Positions 21,209 to 30,315 are shown, counted from the first letter of the stretch. The stretch is 64,000 bases of DNA from Pararhizobium gei (GCF_029223885.1 NZ_CP119409.1:3772501-3836500); one strand, 5' to 3'. A program made the numbers and translations. The notes: a model not told the origin generated them from the letters alone.

Positions 21209-23494
21209 TTACGCTGATCGGCGAATTTTAACCGGCACGCCCTTGTAGGCGGGCGTTCCGGATCTTTTGTCGTAATCGGCCAAGGCGATGACCCGGTTCA
21301 TCTCGGGGTAATATCCTGCCACCGAGCCCGGCGGAATGTCATAGGCGACGGCAGTAAAGCCTGCGACGATCCTGGCGCTTTCTCCACCCATCGCCTCGAT
21401 ATCGATAAGATCGCCATCGGCCAGACCGCGAGCCTTAAGATCCATCCTGTTCATGAAGACAACGTCGCGGCGGCCGAAGACACCGCGGTAGCGGTCATCG
21501 AGGCCATAGATGGTTGTATTGTACTGATCATGGCTGCGCAGCGTGGTCAGCACGAGAGCATCGGGATCGCGCAGGCGGTCGTCCTCATCCAGACCGGGTG
21601 CGACCAGGAATTCGGCCTTGCCGGACGGTGTTTTCCACACGCGATCCGAAGCAGCGACGGTGAGGCGGAAGCCACCCGGTCGTCTGACGCGCGTGTTGTA
21701 GTCGTGAAAGTCCGGGAAAACGGTCTCGATCTTGTCGCGGATCCGGTCGTAATTGTTGGTCATACCTTCCCAATCAATGCCATATCGGGCTCCAAGTGTC
21801 GTCTGCGCCAAGCCGGCAACGATCGCCGGTTCCGAGCGAAGCTGGTCGCTCGGGGGCTTCAGAAATCCGCGGGAAGCGTGCACCATCGACATCGAATCCT
21901 CGACCGTGACCGATTGGACACCGGCTCTCTGGATATCCTGATCGGTGCGGCCCAGCACCGGCAGGATGATCGACGTCTTGGAGATCAGCAGATGCGAGCG
22001 GTTGAGTTTGGTCGCCATGTGGACGGCGAGATCGAGCTTGCGCATGCCCGCGAAGGTGGCCTCCGGATCGGACATGGCGACGGCAAGATTGCCGCCGAGG
22101 CAAACAAGGGCTTTGGACCGGCCTTCGATGATAGCTTCGATCGCCTCGACGGCGTTATGCCCCTTTTCAGCCGGTGGCCGAAAGCCGAATGCTTTCTCCA
22201 TGCCGTCCAGAAGCGCTGCATTGGGGATTTCCGTGATGCCGACCGTGCGGTCGCCCTGGACGTTGGAATGTCCCCGCAGCGGACATATGCCGGCGCCGGG
22301 ACGGCCGATATGGCCGCGAAGCATCAGGAAATTGGCGAGCTGCTGGACGTTTGCCGTGCCGTTGGCATGCTGGGTAATACCCATGCCATAGCAGAGAATG
22401 ACGTTCCTGGCCTTGAGGTAGACATCGACGGCGCTGTCCAATGCGGCCATTGACAGGCCGGATTTTTCGATGATGTCCGGCCATTCGGTCTGCTCGATAT
22501 CCGCCTTCAGCGCCTCCAGCCCAACCGTATGGCTTTCGATGAAATCGCGATCGAGGACACCCGGTCCGCCAGCTGCGATGTCGGCAGCATCGCGCTCGAA
22601 AATTCGTTTCATGAGGCCTTTGAGCGCCGCGAGATCGCCGCCGGTGCGAACCTGATGGTAGGCAGACGCGATCGGGGTCGAGGACAGCGTGGCCATTTCC
22701 ACCGGGTTCTGCGGCGCGGCAAACCGCTCCAGCGCCCTTTCCTTGAGCGGATTGAAAACGACGATCGGCACGCCCCGCCGCGCAGCGTCATGCAGCGTCG
22801 TCATCATGCGCGGATGGTTGGTGCCGGGATTGTGGCCGAAGGAGAAGATGGCGTCCGCGTGGTCGAAATCGTCCAGCGTCACGGTGCCCTTGCCGACACC
22901 GATCGACATCGGCAGGCCGACGCTCGTCGCCTCATGACACATGTTGGAACAATCGGGGAAATTGTTCGTGCCGAAGGCGCGAACGAAAAGCTGGAACAGG
23001 AATGCCGCCTCGTTGGAAGCCCGGCCGGACGTATAGAATTCCGCCATATGCGGGCTGGGCAGACTGTTCAGTCCGGCGGCGATGCGGGCAAATGCTGCAT
23101 CCCACTCGATCGGCACGTAGCGATCCGTTTCCGGATCATAGACAAACGGATGGGTCAGCCGGCCCTGATCCTCGAGCTTGTGATCCGTCCAGTGCCAGAG
23201 ATCGGCCACCGTATGGCTGGCGAAGAAATCCGGACCTGCGCGCTTGGCCGTCGATTCCCAAGTGATCGCCTTGGCGCCGTTCTCGCAGAACTCGAAGGAG
23301 CTCGTGTGTTTGGGATCGGGCCAGGCGCAGCCTGGACAATCGAAGCCCTCAGGCTGGTTGGCCTTGAGCAGGGTCATCGCACCCTCGGCAACGATCTGCT
23401 GGCGCGCAAGCGTGTTGGCGACCGCCTTGAGAGCCCCCCATCCGCCTGCAGGCGCGGTATAACTCTCGATGCCATCAGGCCGCTTTTCGCTCAT
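21209..23494 (-). CDS. FdhF/YdeP-family molybdopterin oxidoreductase
   Basis: A 761-residue cytoplasmic molybdenum bis-MGD protein related to formate dehydrogenase and E. coli YdeP. It has a CPGC pair at 53-56, as in YdeP-type proteins that lack the full N-terminal [4Fe-4S] motif. Cys186 in NMCHEATS occupies the Mo-ligand position. Further motifs are GHNPGTNHPRMM, GRPGAGICPLRGHSNVQGD and the C-terminal dinucleotide-binding domain (TTLRSHDQYNTT). The ribosome site AAGGAG lies 6 bases before ATG 23494. YdeP has been linked to acid resistance; the substrate of this family is not settled. The next gene on the same strand starts 222 bp away, so it is probably a separate unit. Confidence 0.9.
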   Translation of the reverse strand: MSEKRPDGIESYTAPAGGWGALKAVANTLARQQIVAEGAMTLLKANQPEGFDCPGCAWPDPKHTSSFEFCENGAKAITWESTAKRAGPDFFASHTVADLWHWTDHKLEDQGRLTHPFVYDPETDRYVPIEWDAAFARIAAGLNSLPSPHMAEFYTSGRASNEAAFLFQLFVRAFGTNNFPDCSNMCHEATSVGLPMSIGVGKGTVTLDDFDHADAIFSFGHNPGTNHPRMMTTLHDAARRGVPIVVFNPLKERALERFAAPQNPVEMATLSSTPIASAYHQVRTGGDLAALKGLMKRIFERDAADIAAGGPGVLDRDFIESHTVGLEALKADIEQTEWPDIIEKSGLSMAALDSAVDVYLKARNVILCYGMGITQHANGTANVQQLANFLMLRGHIGRPGAGICPLRGHSNVQGDRTVGITEIPNAALLDGMEKAFGFRPPAEKGHNAVEAIEAIIEGRSKALVCLGGNLAVAMSDPEATFAGMRKLDLAVHMATKLNRSHLLISKTSIILPVLGRTDQDIQRAGVQSVTVEDSMSMVHASRGFLKPPSDQLRSEPAIVAGLAQTTLGARYGIDWEGMTNNYDRIRDKIETVFPDFHDYNTRVRRPGGFRLTVAASDRVWKTPSGKAEFLVAPGLDEDDRLRDPDALVLTTLRSHDQYNTTIYGLDDRYRGVFGRRDVVFMNRMDLKARGLADGDLIDIEAMGGESARIVAGFTAVAYDIPPGSVAGYYPEMNRVIALADYDKRSGTPAYKGVPVKIRRSA

Positions 23495-23651
23495 CGCAGT
23501 CTCCTTATCGATGCGTCGGCATACCCTAGCATCTGAGGCAGCCCTGTGACACTAGACCGATGTATAGGTAGAGGTAATCCATCATTGAATGTGCGCGAGC
23601 CACTGCTGGGTCTAAATTGTGTTCGATCAGTGCAGGCAATGGAGCAATATG

Positions 23652-24875
23652 ATGACCATCACGGGACCGACGCAGAATGCCGCATCCCCCTCACCCCGAA
23701 TCGACGCAATAGGACAGCCGGCTTTGCTGGCCATGGCCGCCGCCAGCGGCATCGCGGTTGCCAACATCTATTACAACCAGCCGATGCTCGGCATTATCGA
23801 GGCCGAATTCCGCCACCAGCCGATCACTGGCATGGTGCCGACGGCGACGCAGCTCGGCTATGCGCTGGGTCTGTTTCTGTTGTTGCCGCTCGGTGACCTC
23901 GTCAATCGGCGCCATATGATCATCGGGCAGTTCGTCGTCCTGGCGCTGGCATTAACGCTGGCGGCCTTGGCACCGACGGCCTGGATGCTGGTGGCAGCCT
24001 CGGTTCTCGTCGGGGCCTGTTCGACCGTCGCTCAACAGATTGTTCCGTTCGCCGCATCGCTTTCAGCACCCGAGAAACGCGGCGCCACGATCGGCACGGT
24101 CATGGCCGGGGTTCTTTCCGGCATTCTGTTCAGCCGGACCCTTTCCGGTTTCGTCGGAGAGCATGCCGGCTGGCGGGAGATGTTCTGGATCGGGGTGCCC
24201 TTGGCGCTGGCAGCCGCCGGATTGATGTTCGCCGTCCTGCCGCATCACCGGCCGACATCAGCCCTGCGCTATCATCAGGCGATCCAGTCGCTTGGTCAGC
24301 TTTGGAAACGCCATCCAGCGCTGAGGGCTGCAACCGTGATGCAGGCATTCCTGTTTGCCTCCTTCACCGCCTTCTGGACGATCCTCGCGCTCTATCTCGA
24401 AGGCCCGAATTTTCACCTTGGCGCTGACGTGGCAGGCCTGTTCGGCATCGTCGGCGCTGTCGGCATATTTGCCGCACCGCTTGCAGGCCGGGTCGCCGAC
24501 AGACGCGGGCCACATTTCGTGGTCTGGCTGGGCGCGGGCTTGACGATCGCCGCATGGGTCATCTTCGGGGCATGGGCATCGATCATGTCTCTGGTCATCG
24601 GCGTCGTGGTGCTGGATTTCGGCATCCAGAGCGCGCTGATCTCCAACCAGCATATCGTCTACGCTCTCGATGCCGATGCGCGCAGCCGGCTCAACACCGT
24701 GTTCATGACCGGCATGTTTTTGGGCGGTGCGGCGGGTTCGGCACTGGCGACATTGGCCTGGGGGTACGGCGGCTGGCTTCTGGTGAGCGTTCTTGGAGCC
24801 GCCCTTGGCCTTGCCGCTTTCTCGGTCAAACTCCTTCATCACCGCCGCCATCCGTCTACAATGGCCCGACATTAA
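23652..24875 (+). CDS. MFS transporter, 12 transmembrane helices
   Basis: A 407-residue major facilitator. The opening helix ends in ANIYYNQPML, a signature of the YnfM/DHA1-like group. The loop 2-3 motif is GDLVNRRHMI, a central loop follows FAVLPHHRP, and the second half has GRVADRRGPHFVVW. Substrates of close families are drugs or small organic acids; nothing here identifies one. The start at 23652 is preferred because GGAG is 7 bases upstream; the ATG at 23649 is the alternative. It stands divergent from the YdeP gene. Confidence 0.88.
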   Translation: MTITGPTQNAASPSPRIDAIGQPALLAMAAASGIAVANIYYNQPMLGIIEAEFRHQPITGMVPTATQLGYALGLFLLLPLGDLVNRRHMIIGQFVVLALALTLAALAPTAWMLVAASVLVGACSTVAQQIVPFAASLSAPEKRGATIGTVMAGVLSGILFSRTLSGFVGEHAGWREMFWIGVPLALAAAGLMFAVLPHHRPTSALRYHQAIQSLGQLWKRHPALRAATVMQAFLFASFTAFWTILALYLEGPNFHLGADVAGLFGIVGAVGIFAAPLAGRVADRRGPHFVVWLGAGLTIAAWVIFGAWASIMSLVIGVVVLDFGIQSALISNQHIVYALDADARSRLNTVFMTGMFLGGAAGSALATLAWGYGGWLLVSVLGAALGLAAFSVKLLHHRRHPSTMARH

Positions 24876-24910
24876 GGTCACCGACATGAAACGGCTTCGG
24901 ATCAGGATCG

Positions 24911-24929
24911 CCGGCGGGTCGCCCGCCGG
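24911..24929. terminator. Hairpin between convergent MFS and flavoprotein genes
   Basis: CCGGCGGG pairs with CCCGCCGG across a 3-nt loop. No T-tract follows on either strand, so terminator function is tentative. Confidence 0.35.
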
Positions 24930-25027
24930 GGTGCGCATGAGACTGTGGATCTGGTGATCGGTCCGGATGGACCTGGTTTCGTAGCGCGTACCACAGTCAA
25001 CTCGCAGGAATACGAAGACGCCTTGCC

Positions 25028-26701
25028 TCAGCGGGCGGCAGTCATCGCACTCAGCGCCGCATGGATCTGGGACACGACGGCGGCGCCCTCGCCGACCGCC
25101 GCGGCAACCCGCTTGGTCGATCCTGCCCGGACATCGCCGATGGCAAAGACATTCGGCAGGCTGGTCTCCAGCGGCAACGGCTTGCGTGTAAAAGGGCACA
25201 AGCGATCGAAAGACTGGCCTGTGACGATGAACCCTTTATCGTCGGTCAGAACCCTATCGCTGACCCATCCTGCATTCGGGTCCGCGCCAATGAAGAGGAA
25301 GAGATGGTGAAGCGCAAGCTGCGTCTCGATGCCATCCAGCCGGTTGCGCAGGGTGGCGGAAGCAAGCCCCGTGGCTTGATCGCCGCCGACGGCATACACC
25401 TCGCAATGCATATGCAACTCCACGTTCGGCAGCGCCTTGATTCGGTCGATCAGATATTGCGACATCGTATCCTCCAGCGCACGCCGCACGACGAGATGCA
25501 GCTTTTTCACCTGTGGCGCGAGGAAGACGATCGCCTGTCCGGCGGAATTGCCGCCGCCCACCAGCGCCACCTCTTCGCCGGCGCAGAGCTTTGCCTCGAT
25601 CGGCGAGGCCCAGTAGGAAATGCCGTTGCCTTCGTAAGTTTCGATATTGGCGACGGCGGGACGGCGGTAGCGGGCGCCGGATGCGATGACGACGCTGCGG
25701 GCCGTGACGGACTTGCCGCCGGCAAGATCGAGCGTCAGCGCGCCAGCGTCGCCCTTGGACGACGCGAGGCTCTGGACCTCGATGGGCAGAACAAGTTCCG
25801 CGCCGAATTTCAGCGCCTGGTTGTAGGCGCGGCCGGCCAGAGCCTGGCCCGAGATGCCGGTGGGAAAGCCGAGATAGTTCTCGATCCGTGACGAAGCACC
25901 CGCCTGCCCGCCGACCGAGCGCTCATCAATGACAATGACATCAAGGCCTTCGGATGCGGCGTAAACCGCCGTTGCCAGCCCAGCCGGACCGGCACCGACG
26001 ACCGCGACATCGTAGACCTTGCCGGGCACCAGTTCCGGCGTCATCCCAAGGCATGCAGCGGCCTCGGCATCGGTTGGGTTCTTCAGCACCGTGCCGTTCG
26101 GGCAGACCATCAGCGGCAGTTCGGTGGCAAGAATGCCCAGACGCTCGATCAGCGCGCGGCCTTCGCCTTCACTGGCGGAATCGAGCACGATATAGGGGAA
26201 GGCACTGCGGGACAGAAATCCTTGCAGGCGCGACAACGCGGCATTGCCGGCAGTGCCGATCAGCACGGAGCCCGCGCCGGCATCGATCAGTCCGACCCGG
26301 CGCAGAATGAAGGCGCGCATGACGATCTCGCCGACATCGGCCGAGCCGATCACCAGCGCCCGCAGGTGAGCCGGATCGAAGGCGACGGCCGTGCATCCGT
26401 CGGCTCCTGCGCGCGCGCCGGCCAGCGTCGGCCGGCCGGAGAGTTGATTGACCTCGCCGGACAACTGGCCGACCCCGTGGGTAGTGATCGGCGCCTCGTG
26501 CGAAAGGCCTTCATGGCGAAAAACGTCCATCGATCCGTCCAGCACCAGCCAGGCGGGCGCCGCATGATCACCAACTCTGTAGAGAAATTCGCCCGGCGCA
26601 AATCGCCTCGGCTCTCCGTTGGCAAAGCGCTTGGCCGTTTCGACCTGACGCGGATTGAGCACCGGAAACATCTGGTGCCGGCGGGCGCTGAGATCTGCCA
26701 T
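25028..26701 (-). CDS. Cyclic-nucleotide-binding domain fused to a thioredoxin-reductase-like flavoprotein lacking CxxC
   Basis: A 557-residue protein. An N-terminal cNMP-binding fold (about residues 10-130: FLYRVGDHAAPAWLVLDGSMDVF, GEVNQLSGRPTL) precedes a short intermediate domain (about 140-220). The rest is a two-domain NAD(P)H/FAD reductase with VVGAGPAGLATAVYAA near 233, VALVGGGNSAGQA, and FAIGDVRAGSTKR at the C-terminal FAD site. The redox-active CxxC of true thioredoxin reductases is replaced by GASS in GGQAGASSRIENY, so it cannot reduce thioredoxin in the usual way. The start at 26701 has GAGGG 4 bases upstream; ATG 26704 is also possible. It follows the UBP zinc-finger gene by 49 bp, a recurrent pairing in bacteria by my recollection. 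Confidence 0.9.
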   Translation of the reverse strand: MADLSARRHQMFPVLNPRQVETAKRFANGEPRRFAPGEFLYRVGDHAAPAWLVLDGSMDVFRHEGLSHEAPITTHGVGQLSGEVNQLSGRPTLAGARAGADGCTAVAFDPAHLRALVIGSADVGEIVMRAFILRRVGLIDAGAGSVLIGTAGNAALSRLQGFLSRSAFPYIVLDSASEGEGRALIERLGILATELPLMVCPNGTVLKNPTDAEAAACLGMTPELVPGKVYDVAVVGAGPAGLATAVYAASEGLDVIVIDERSVGGQAGASSRIENYLGFPTGISGQALAGRAYNQALKFGAELVLPIEVQSLASSKGDAGALTLDLAGGKSVTARSVVIASGARYRRPAVANIETYEGNGISYWASPIEAKLCAGEEVALVGGGNSAGQAIVFLAPQVKKLHLVVRRALEDTMSQYLIDRIKALPNVELHMHCEVYAVGGDQATGLASATLRNRLDGIETQLALHHLFLFIGADPNAGWVSDRVLTDDKGFIVTGQSFDRLCPFTRKPLPLETSLPNVFAIGDVRAGSTKRVAAAVGEGAAVVSQIHAALSAMTAAR

Positions 26702-26750
26702 CATTCCCTCATTCAAGCTTCGGCGAACGTCGTCGTGTCGTCGTGTTTTG

Positions 26751-27056
26751 TCAGTAATATCGGGGTATGGGACCACGCTGTGGCGTCTGGTCCGGCAGGT
26801 CGATCATCGTCTCGTCGACATAACACCAGCCCCAGCCTTCCGGAGGATCATAGCCTTCGATGATCGGGTGGCGCGTGGCATGGAAATGCGCGGTGGCGTG
26901 ACGGCCCGGCGACTGATCGCAGCAGCCGACATGGCCGCATTCGCGGCAAAGCCTGAGGTGAAGCCAGACCTGCCCGGTTTCCAGGCATTCCTCGCAGCCC
27001 AGCGTCATGGGCCGGACCGAACGGATCGTCGATGTGTGGGAACAGCCATGCGACAT
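26751..27056 (-). CDS. UBP-type zinc finger protein
   Basis: A 101-residue protein that is almost entirely a ZnF-UBP domain. Ligand spacing is canonical: C5-S-H7, C21-EE-C24, C37-RE-C40, GHVGCCD, then H-rich RHATAHFHATRHPI. Aromatic residues follow in EGWGWCYVDE. In eukaryotes this domain binds the free C-terminus of ubiquitin; the bacterial partner is unknown. AAGGAG lies 10 bases before the ATG. It lies between a stand-alone receiver gene and the cNMP-flavoprotein gene, probably in one transcription unit with the latter. Confidence 0.85.
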   Translation of the reverse strand: MSHGCSHTSTIRSVRPMTLGCEECLETGQVWLHLRLCRECGHVGCCDQSPGRHATAHFHATRHPIIEGYDPPEGWGWCYVDETMIDLPDQTPQRGPIPRYY

Positions 27057-27094
27057 GGATATGTCACTCCTTTTTCATAGCCTGTTGACGGATC

Positions 27095-27466
27095 TCAGTG
27101 CTTCAACGCCTCTTCCAGACACAGCACCAACTGATCGAAATTGACCGGCTTGCCGAGAAAAGCGAACGCGCCGCCGTTGAGCGCCGCCGCCTTTGTCCGT
27201 TCGTCATGATAGGATGTCATGAAGATCATCGGCGGCTTCGGCACAGTCTGCTCGTTCAGCACGGCCTGCAGCTCGATACCCGTCAGTCCGGGCATCTTGA
27301 CGTCCACCAGCATGCAACTGATCGCGCCGCGGTCATCGGCAGCAAGAAAGGCTTCTGCGGACGTAAACAGGCGGCTCTTGTAGCCGCATGACAAAACGAG
27401 ATCGTCAAGGGCTTCGCGGATCGACTGATCGTCGTCGACGATGGCTATGACAGGTTTTCTGGACAA
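27095..27466 (-). CDS. Single-domain response regulator (CheY-like), TTG start
   Basis: A 123-residue receiver with acidic pocket IAIVDDDQS, phosphoacceptor aspartate in MLVDVKMPG, Thr/Ser switch FMTSYHD, and the conserved lysine in LGKPVNF. There is no output domain, so it probably acts by protein interaction or as a phosphate sink in the neighbouring kinase system. The reading frame offers TTG at 27466 as the only plausible start, with AAGG 9 bases upstream. It is 39 bp upstream of the zinc-finger gene. Confidence 0.88.
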   Translation of the reverse strand: MSRKPVIAIVDDDQSIREALDDLVLSCGYKSRLFTSAEAFLAADDRGAISCMLVDVKMPGLTGIELQAVLNEQTVPKPPMIFMTSYHDERTKAAALNGGAFAFLGKPVNFDQLVLCLEEALKH

Positions 27467-27525
27467 TATTTCGGGCCTTGCCTCGTTAACTCAACTGTCC
27501 ACTATAATGCACCTTTCAGACGGGG

Positions 27526-27542
27526 CCTTGTACCATACAAGG
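27526..27542. promoter_or_regulatory. Palindrome between the two response regulator genes
   Basis: CCTTGTA-CCA-TACAAGG, a perfect 7+3+7 inverted repeat upstream of the single-domain receiver gene and just after the stop of the LuxR-type regulator gene. It could be a binding site for that FixJ-type regulator; this is inference. Confidence 0.45.
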
Positions 27543-27559
27543 GTGTAGGTTGCTCAACC

Positions 27560-28201
27560 CTATAGCCCAAGCAGTTCGGCCTTGCGCACAAGCTCGGCAA
27601 CGGAGCGCGCTTCCATCTTGCGCATGACATTGCCCCGATGCAGCTTGACGGTGATCTCGCTGATACCAAGATTGAAAGCAATCTGCTTGTTCATCAGGCC
27701 CTTGACGACGGCTGCCATGACCTCCTGTTCACGGCGCGTCAGAGCCTTGGCCAGATCGGCAACAGCGCCATTGGCCGCAGACTGCTGGCGAATTTCCCGG
27801 TCCTTCTGGAACGCCACGGAGACGGCATCGAGAATATCTTGGTCCCGAAACGGCTTGGCAAGAAAATCGACTGCACCGGCTTTCATGGCGCGCACGCTCA
27901 TCGGTATGTCGCCGTGACCTGTCATGAAGATAATCGGCATGCGGTTGCCGAGTTTTTCGAGATGCAGCTGGAAGTCCAGACCGTTGGCGCCGGGCAAGCG
28001 AACATCGAGCAGGATGCAGCCCGGCTGCCTGAGATCGGCCTTGTCGAGCAGATCCTGTGCGCTTTCGAAGGATCTTGCTTCCATGCTCATGGACAGAAAG
28101 AGATCGACCAGCGCCTCGCGGATCGATGAATCGTCATCAACGACGTAAACGACAGGTCTGTCGCTTGTGGCGTCTGTGGCAGACTTTCTTGCATCAGTCA
28201 T
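27560..28201 (-). CDS. FixJ/NarL-type response regulator
   Basis: A 213-residue two-component regulator. The receiver (about residues 15-130) has YVVDDDSS, the phosphoacceptor in ILLDVRLPG, FMTGHGD and LAKPF. The LuxR-type HTH (about 145-205) has LTRREQEVMAAVVKGLMNKQIA and EITVKLHRGNVMRKM. ATG 28201 is preceded by GAGG at spacing 6 and overlaps the last 8 bp of the kinase gene, so the two are coupled. The kinase is its evident partner. Confidence 0.93.
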   Translation of the reverse strand: MTDARKSATDATSDRPVVYVVDDDSSIREALVDLFLSMSMEARSFESAQDLLDKADLRQPGCILLDVRLPGANGLDFQLHLEKLGNRMPIIFMTGHGDIPMSVRAMKAGAVDFLAKPFRDQDILDAVSVAFQKDREIRQQSAANGAVADLAKALTRREQEVMAAVVKGLMNKQIAFNLGISEITVKLHRGNVMRKMEARSVAELVRKAELLGL

Positions 28202-29804
28202 GGCTCGCCTCAAGGGGTACGGTCATTTCGAAAAGCGCGCCGCCCTCCGGGTGGTTACTGGCGACCAAAGTGGCGCCACGGGCTTCCAGCATGCTGCGAC
28301 AAATCGCAAGACCCATGCCGAGACCGGCTTCCTTGGTCGTGCAAAACGGCTTGAAAAGCTTTTCCAGAATGTCGGCGCTAAGACCGGGGCCGCTGTCATG
28401 AATTTTGACGGAAACCCTCTCACTGGCCACAGGCTCGATTTTCACTGAAATCGACCGTTCAGACTCAGGAGTTTCAGCCATGGCCTGGATAGCATTGGCG
28501 ATCAGGTTGATCAGCACCTGTTGCAGCTCGATACGCACCGCATTCACGGTGGGCAAATCGGTCATGACACTGGTTTCGAAGATGATTTTGCTCCTGGCCA
28601 GCTCACTCTCCATCAGAGCCCGCGTCTCGGTCACGAGATCGGCCAATGAGACCGGCTCCAGCACCGGCGCACGCTTGCCCAGCATCGACCGGGTGCTTTG
28701 AATGATATCGCTCGCCCGCTGGCTGTCGCGCACGATGCGCTCGGCGGAGCGAGCCACGGCTCCGAGATCCGGCGGGTCGCGATCGAGCCAGCGCAAAAGC
28801 GTCTGCGCATTGACGACCAGCGCGCCGAGCGGCTGGTTGAGCTCGTGAGCAAGCGATGCCGACAGCGCTCCGACAGTGGCGGCACGTGACGCGAGTGCAA
28901 GTTCGGCCTGGGCTTCGAACAACGCCTTTTGTGCCATTTCGCGCTCGGTGATGTCGAACATGCCGACGATGACGCGATCGAAATTTCCGGCATCTTGCGG
29001 AAAACCGACCGTCAGAAGGACGAGTTTAGCAGTGCCATCGCTGGTGACAACAGTCCCCTTGCCCTCGAAATGGGCTTCATTGTTGAAGATCGCCACCATC
29101 AGATCGAGAAAGGTCGCGTCGTCTTGCGCAATGAAGCGCCGCATCGAGCCGGCGTTTTCCGCCGAGACGTTGCCGAGAAGCTCAAGCGCCGCGGCATTGG
29201 CGGCGACGGTGGGTATGCAGGCGATGCAATTTGCCACGAAATCCGGATTATTCCGCGCATGAGCGCGCAGATCAACGACACCTTCCGCCCGGAGCGCCGT
29301 CAAAAGCCCACGCACCTTCGAGTAGTCACGCTCCCACAGGGCAACGCGGCTCTGCTCGAAAATCGTCCGGTAGCGCTCCTCGCTGCTTTGCAGAGCGGCG
29401 TTGAACCTCATCAGATCGCGGCGGGCGCGCCAGTTGCGGATGACCAGCGCGCAGGTGATCAAAATAGCCGCCACGGCGACAGTCAGGCGCAGCGCCGCGG
29501 CAAGGTCGCCCTGAAGCCCATGGGCCGCCACATAGGAGAACAGCGACAGACCGACGCAGACTGCCGTGAGCAGCAGGGTTCCCTTCTCCGTCAGCGTTTC
29601 TGCCGAAAGAAGCAGGGTGATGACGTAGAGCGTGGCAAGCGCGCTGTGAATGTCGGTGAATGTATCGATATAGAAGACTGTAGCCGCAAGCATGAAAGCG
29701 AAGGAAAGAACGAGGATTTCCTGGCGGATCGGCAGGCGTCGTTTCGGATTCACAAGAAGAAGCGAATGCAAGGGCGTTTTCCATATGGATGGCGGCTGCG
29801 CCAT
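28194..29804 (-). CDS. Membrane sensor histidine kinase with PAS-like domain
   Basis: A 536-residue kinase. About four hydrophobic helices occupy residues 28-125 with almost no periplasmic loops, followed by a PAS-like region (about 140-295) and coiled coil. The HisKA box is SASLAHELNQPLGAL with His near 320, and the HATPase has N-box LINLIANAIQAM and G-boxes DSGPGLSAD and GLGMGLAICRS. The membrane domain resembles MASE-type sensors in being nearly all membrane-embedded. GGGGA precedes ATG 29804. It overlaps the FixJ-type regulator gene. The signal is unknown. Confidence 0.92.
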   Translation of the reverse strand: MAQPPSIWKTPLHSLLLVNPKRRLPIRQEILVLSFAFMLAATVFYIDTFTDIHSALATLYVITLLLSAETLTEKGTLLLTAVCVGLSLFSYVAAHGLQGDLAAALRLTVAVAAILITCALVIRNWRARRDLMRFNAALQSSEERYRTIFEQSRVALWERDYSKVRGLLTALRAEGVVDLRAHARNNPDFVANCIACIPTVAANAAALELLGNVSAENAGSMRRFIAQDDATFLDLMVAIFNNEAHFEGKGTVVTSDGTAKLVLLTVGFPQDAGNFDRVIVGMFDITEREMAQKALFEAQAELALASRAATVGALSASLAHELNQPLGALVVNAQTLLRWLDRDPPDLGAVARSAERIVRDSQRASDIIQSTRSMLGKRAPVLEPVSLADLVTETRALMESELARSKIIFETSVMTDLPTVNAVRIELQQVLINLIANAIQAMAETPESERSISVKIEPVASERVSVKIHDSGPGLSADILEKLFKPFCTTKEAGLGMGLAICRSMLEARGATLVASNHPEGGALFEMTVPLEASHD

Positions 29805-29878
29805 CAAGCCATTCCCCGGAAAAAAACGCAAACTCAAAATCGACTATTCCCTGCAAACTCAACCTCATAGCTCACTGC

Positions 29879-30036
29879 AAAAGAAAGGCCATCCCAGCAC
29901 GCCAGGATGGCCTTAAACGGATCGCGACATCCGGTGGCTCAGGGAGGGGGCGCCTGAACCGTCAGGGCTCGAGGCCCAGCGGGTCTTCAATGGAGGAGCT
30001 TGAAGACGCCTGATTTCTAACGTCTCCGCCGGACTT
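29879..30036 (-). ncRNA. Candidate trans-acting sRNA with two anti-Shine-Dalgarno loops
   Basis: On the minus strand three hairpins follow each other. The first, 30007-29983, has a perfect 8-bp stem GTCTTCAA/TTGAAGAC displaying GCTCCTCCA. The second, 29960-29936, has stem GGTTCAGG/CCTGAGCC (one G-U) displaying CGCCCCCTC. A 10-bp terminator stem AAGGCCATCC/GGATGGCCTT ends in TTTCTTTT at 29914-29879. A TATAGT box at 30042-30047 would place the 5' end near 30036. C-rich loops complementary to ribosome-binding sites are the hallmark of rhizobial 'cuckoo'/alpha-r14-type sRNAs. No ORF is present. The 5' end and family assignment are inferred. Confidence 0.6.
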
Positions 30037-30315
30037 GCGAAACTATACCAAGGTGTGGGTTCGACTAGCCATGCATTGGATGTTGCGGCTTCGCAAGCTG
30101 GCCTACAACCATCCCATCAGCCGAACGATTTGGAAGCAGGAAACGAAGATGCAGTTTTTGACACACGATCTTTGCAGATGCGGCTCATGCAGTCAGCGCA
30201 CCATAGTCCGCTCGTTTGCGCACTCATTTTTCCGGCTTCCCGCCCCTTTCGACAGCCCGCTTCTCGTCTCAAAGTTCTGAAATTTTCAAAATCCTCAACA
30301 TCTCAGGAGATCATC

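Noticed and set aside
29885..29914. The 10-bp hairpin read as an attenuator of the kinase operon
   Set aside because: Possible, but two upstream hairpins with anti-ribosome-site loops and a promoter-like TATAGT fit a separate sRNA better. Kept as the alternative in the sRNA finding.
30048..30070. Sequence GTGGGTTCGACTAGCC resembling a tRNA T-arm
   Set aside because: No pairing partner for the T-stem, no acceptor or anticodon arm nearby; chance similarity.
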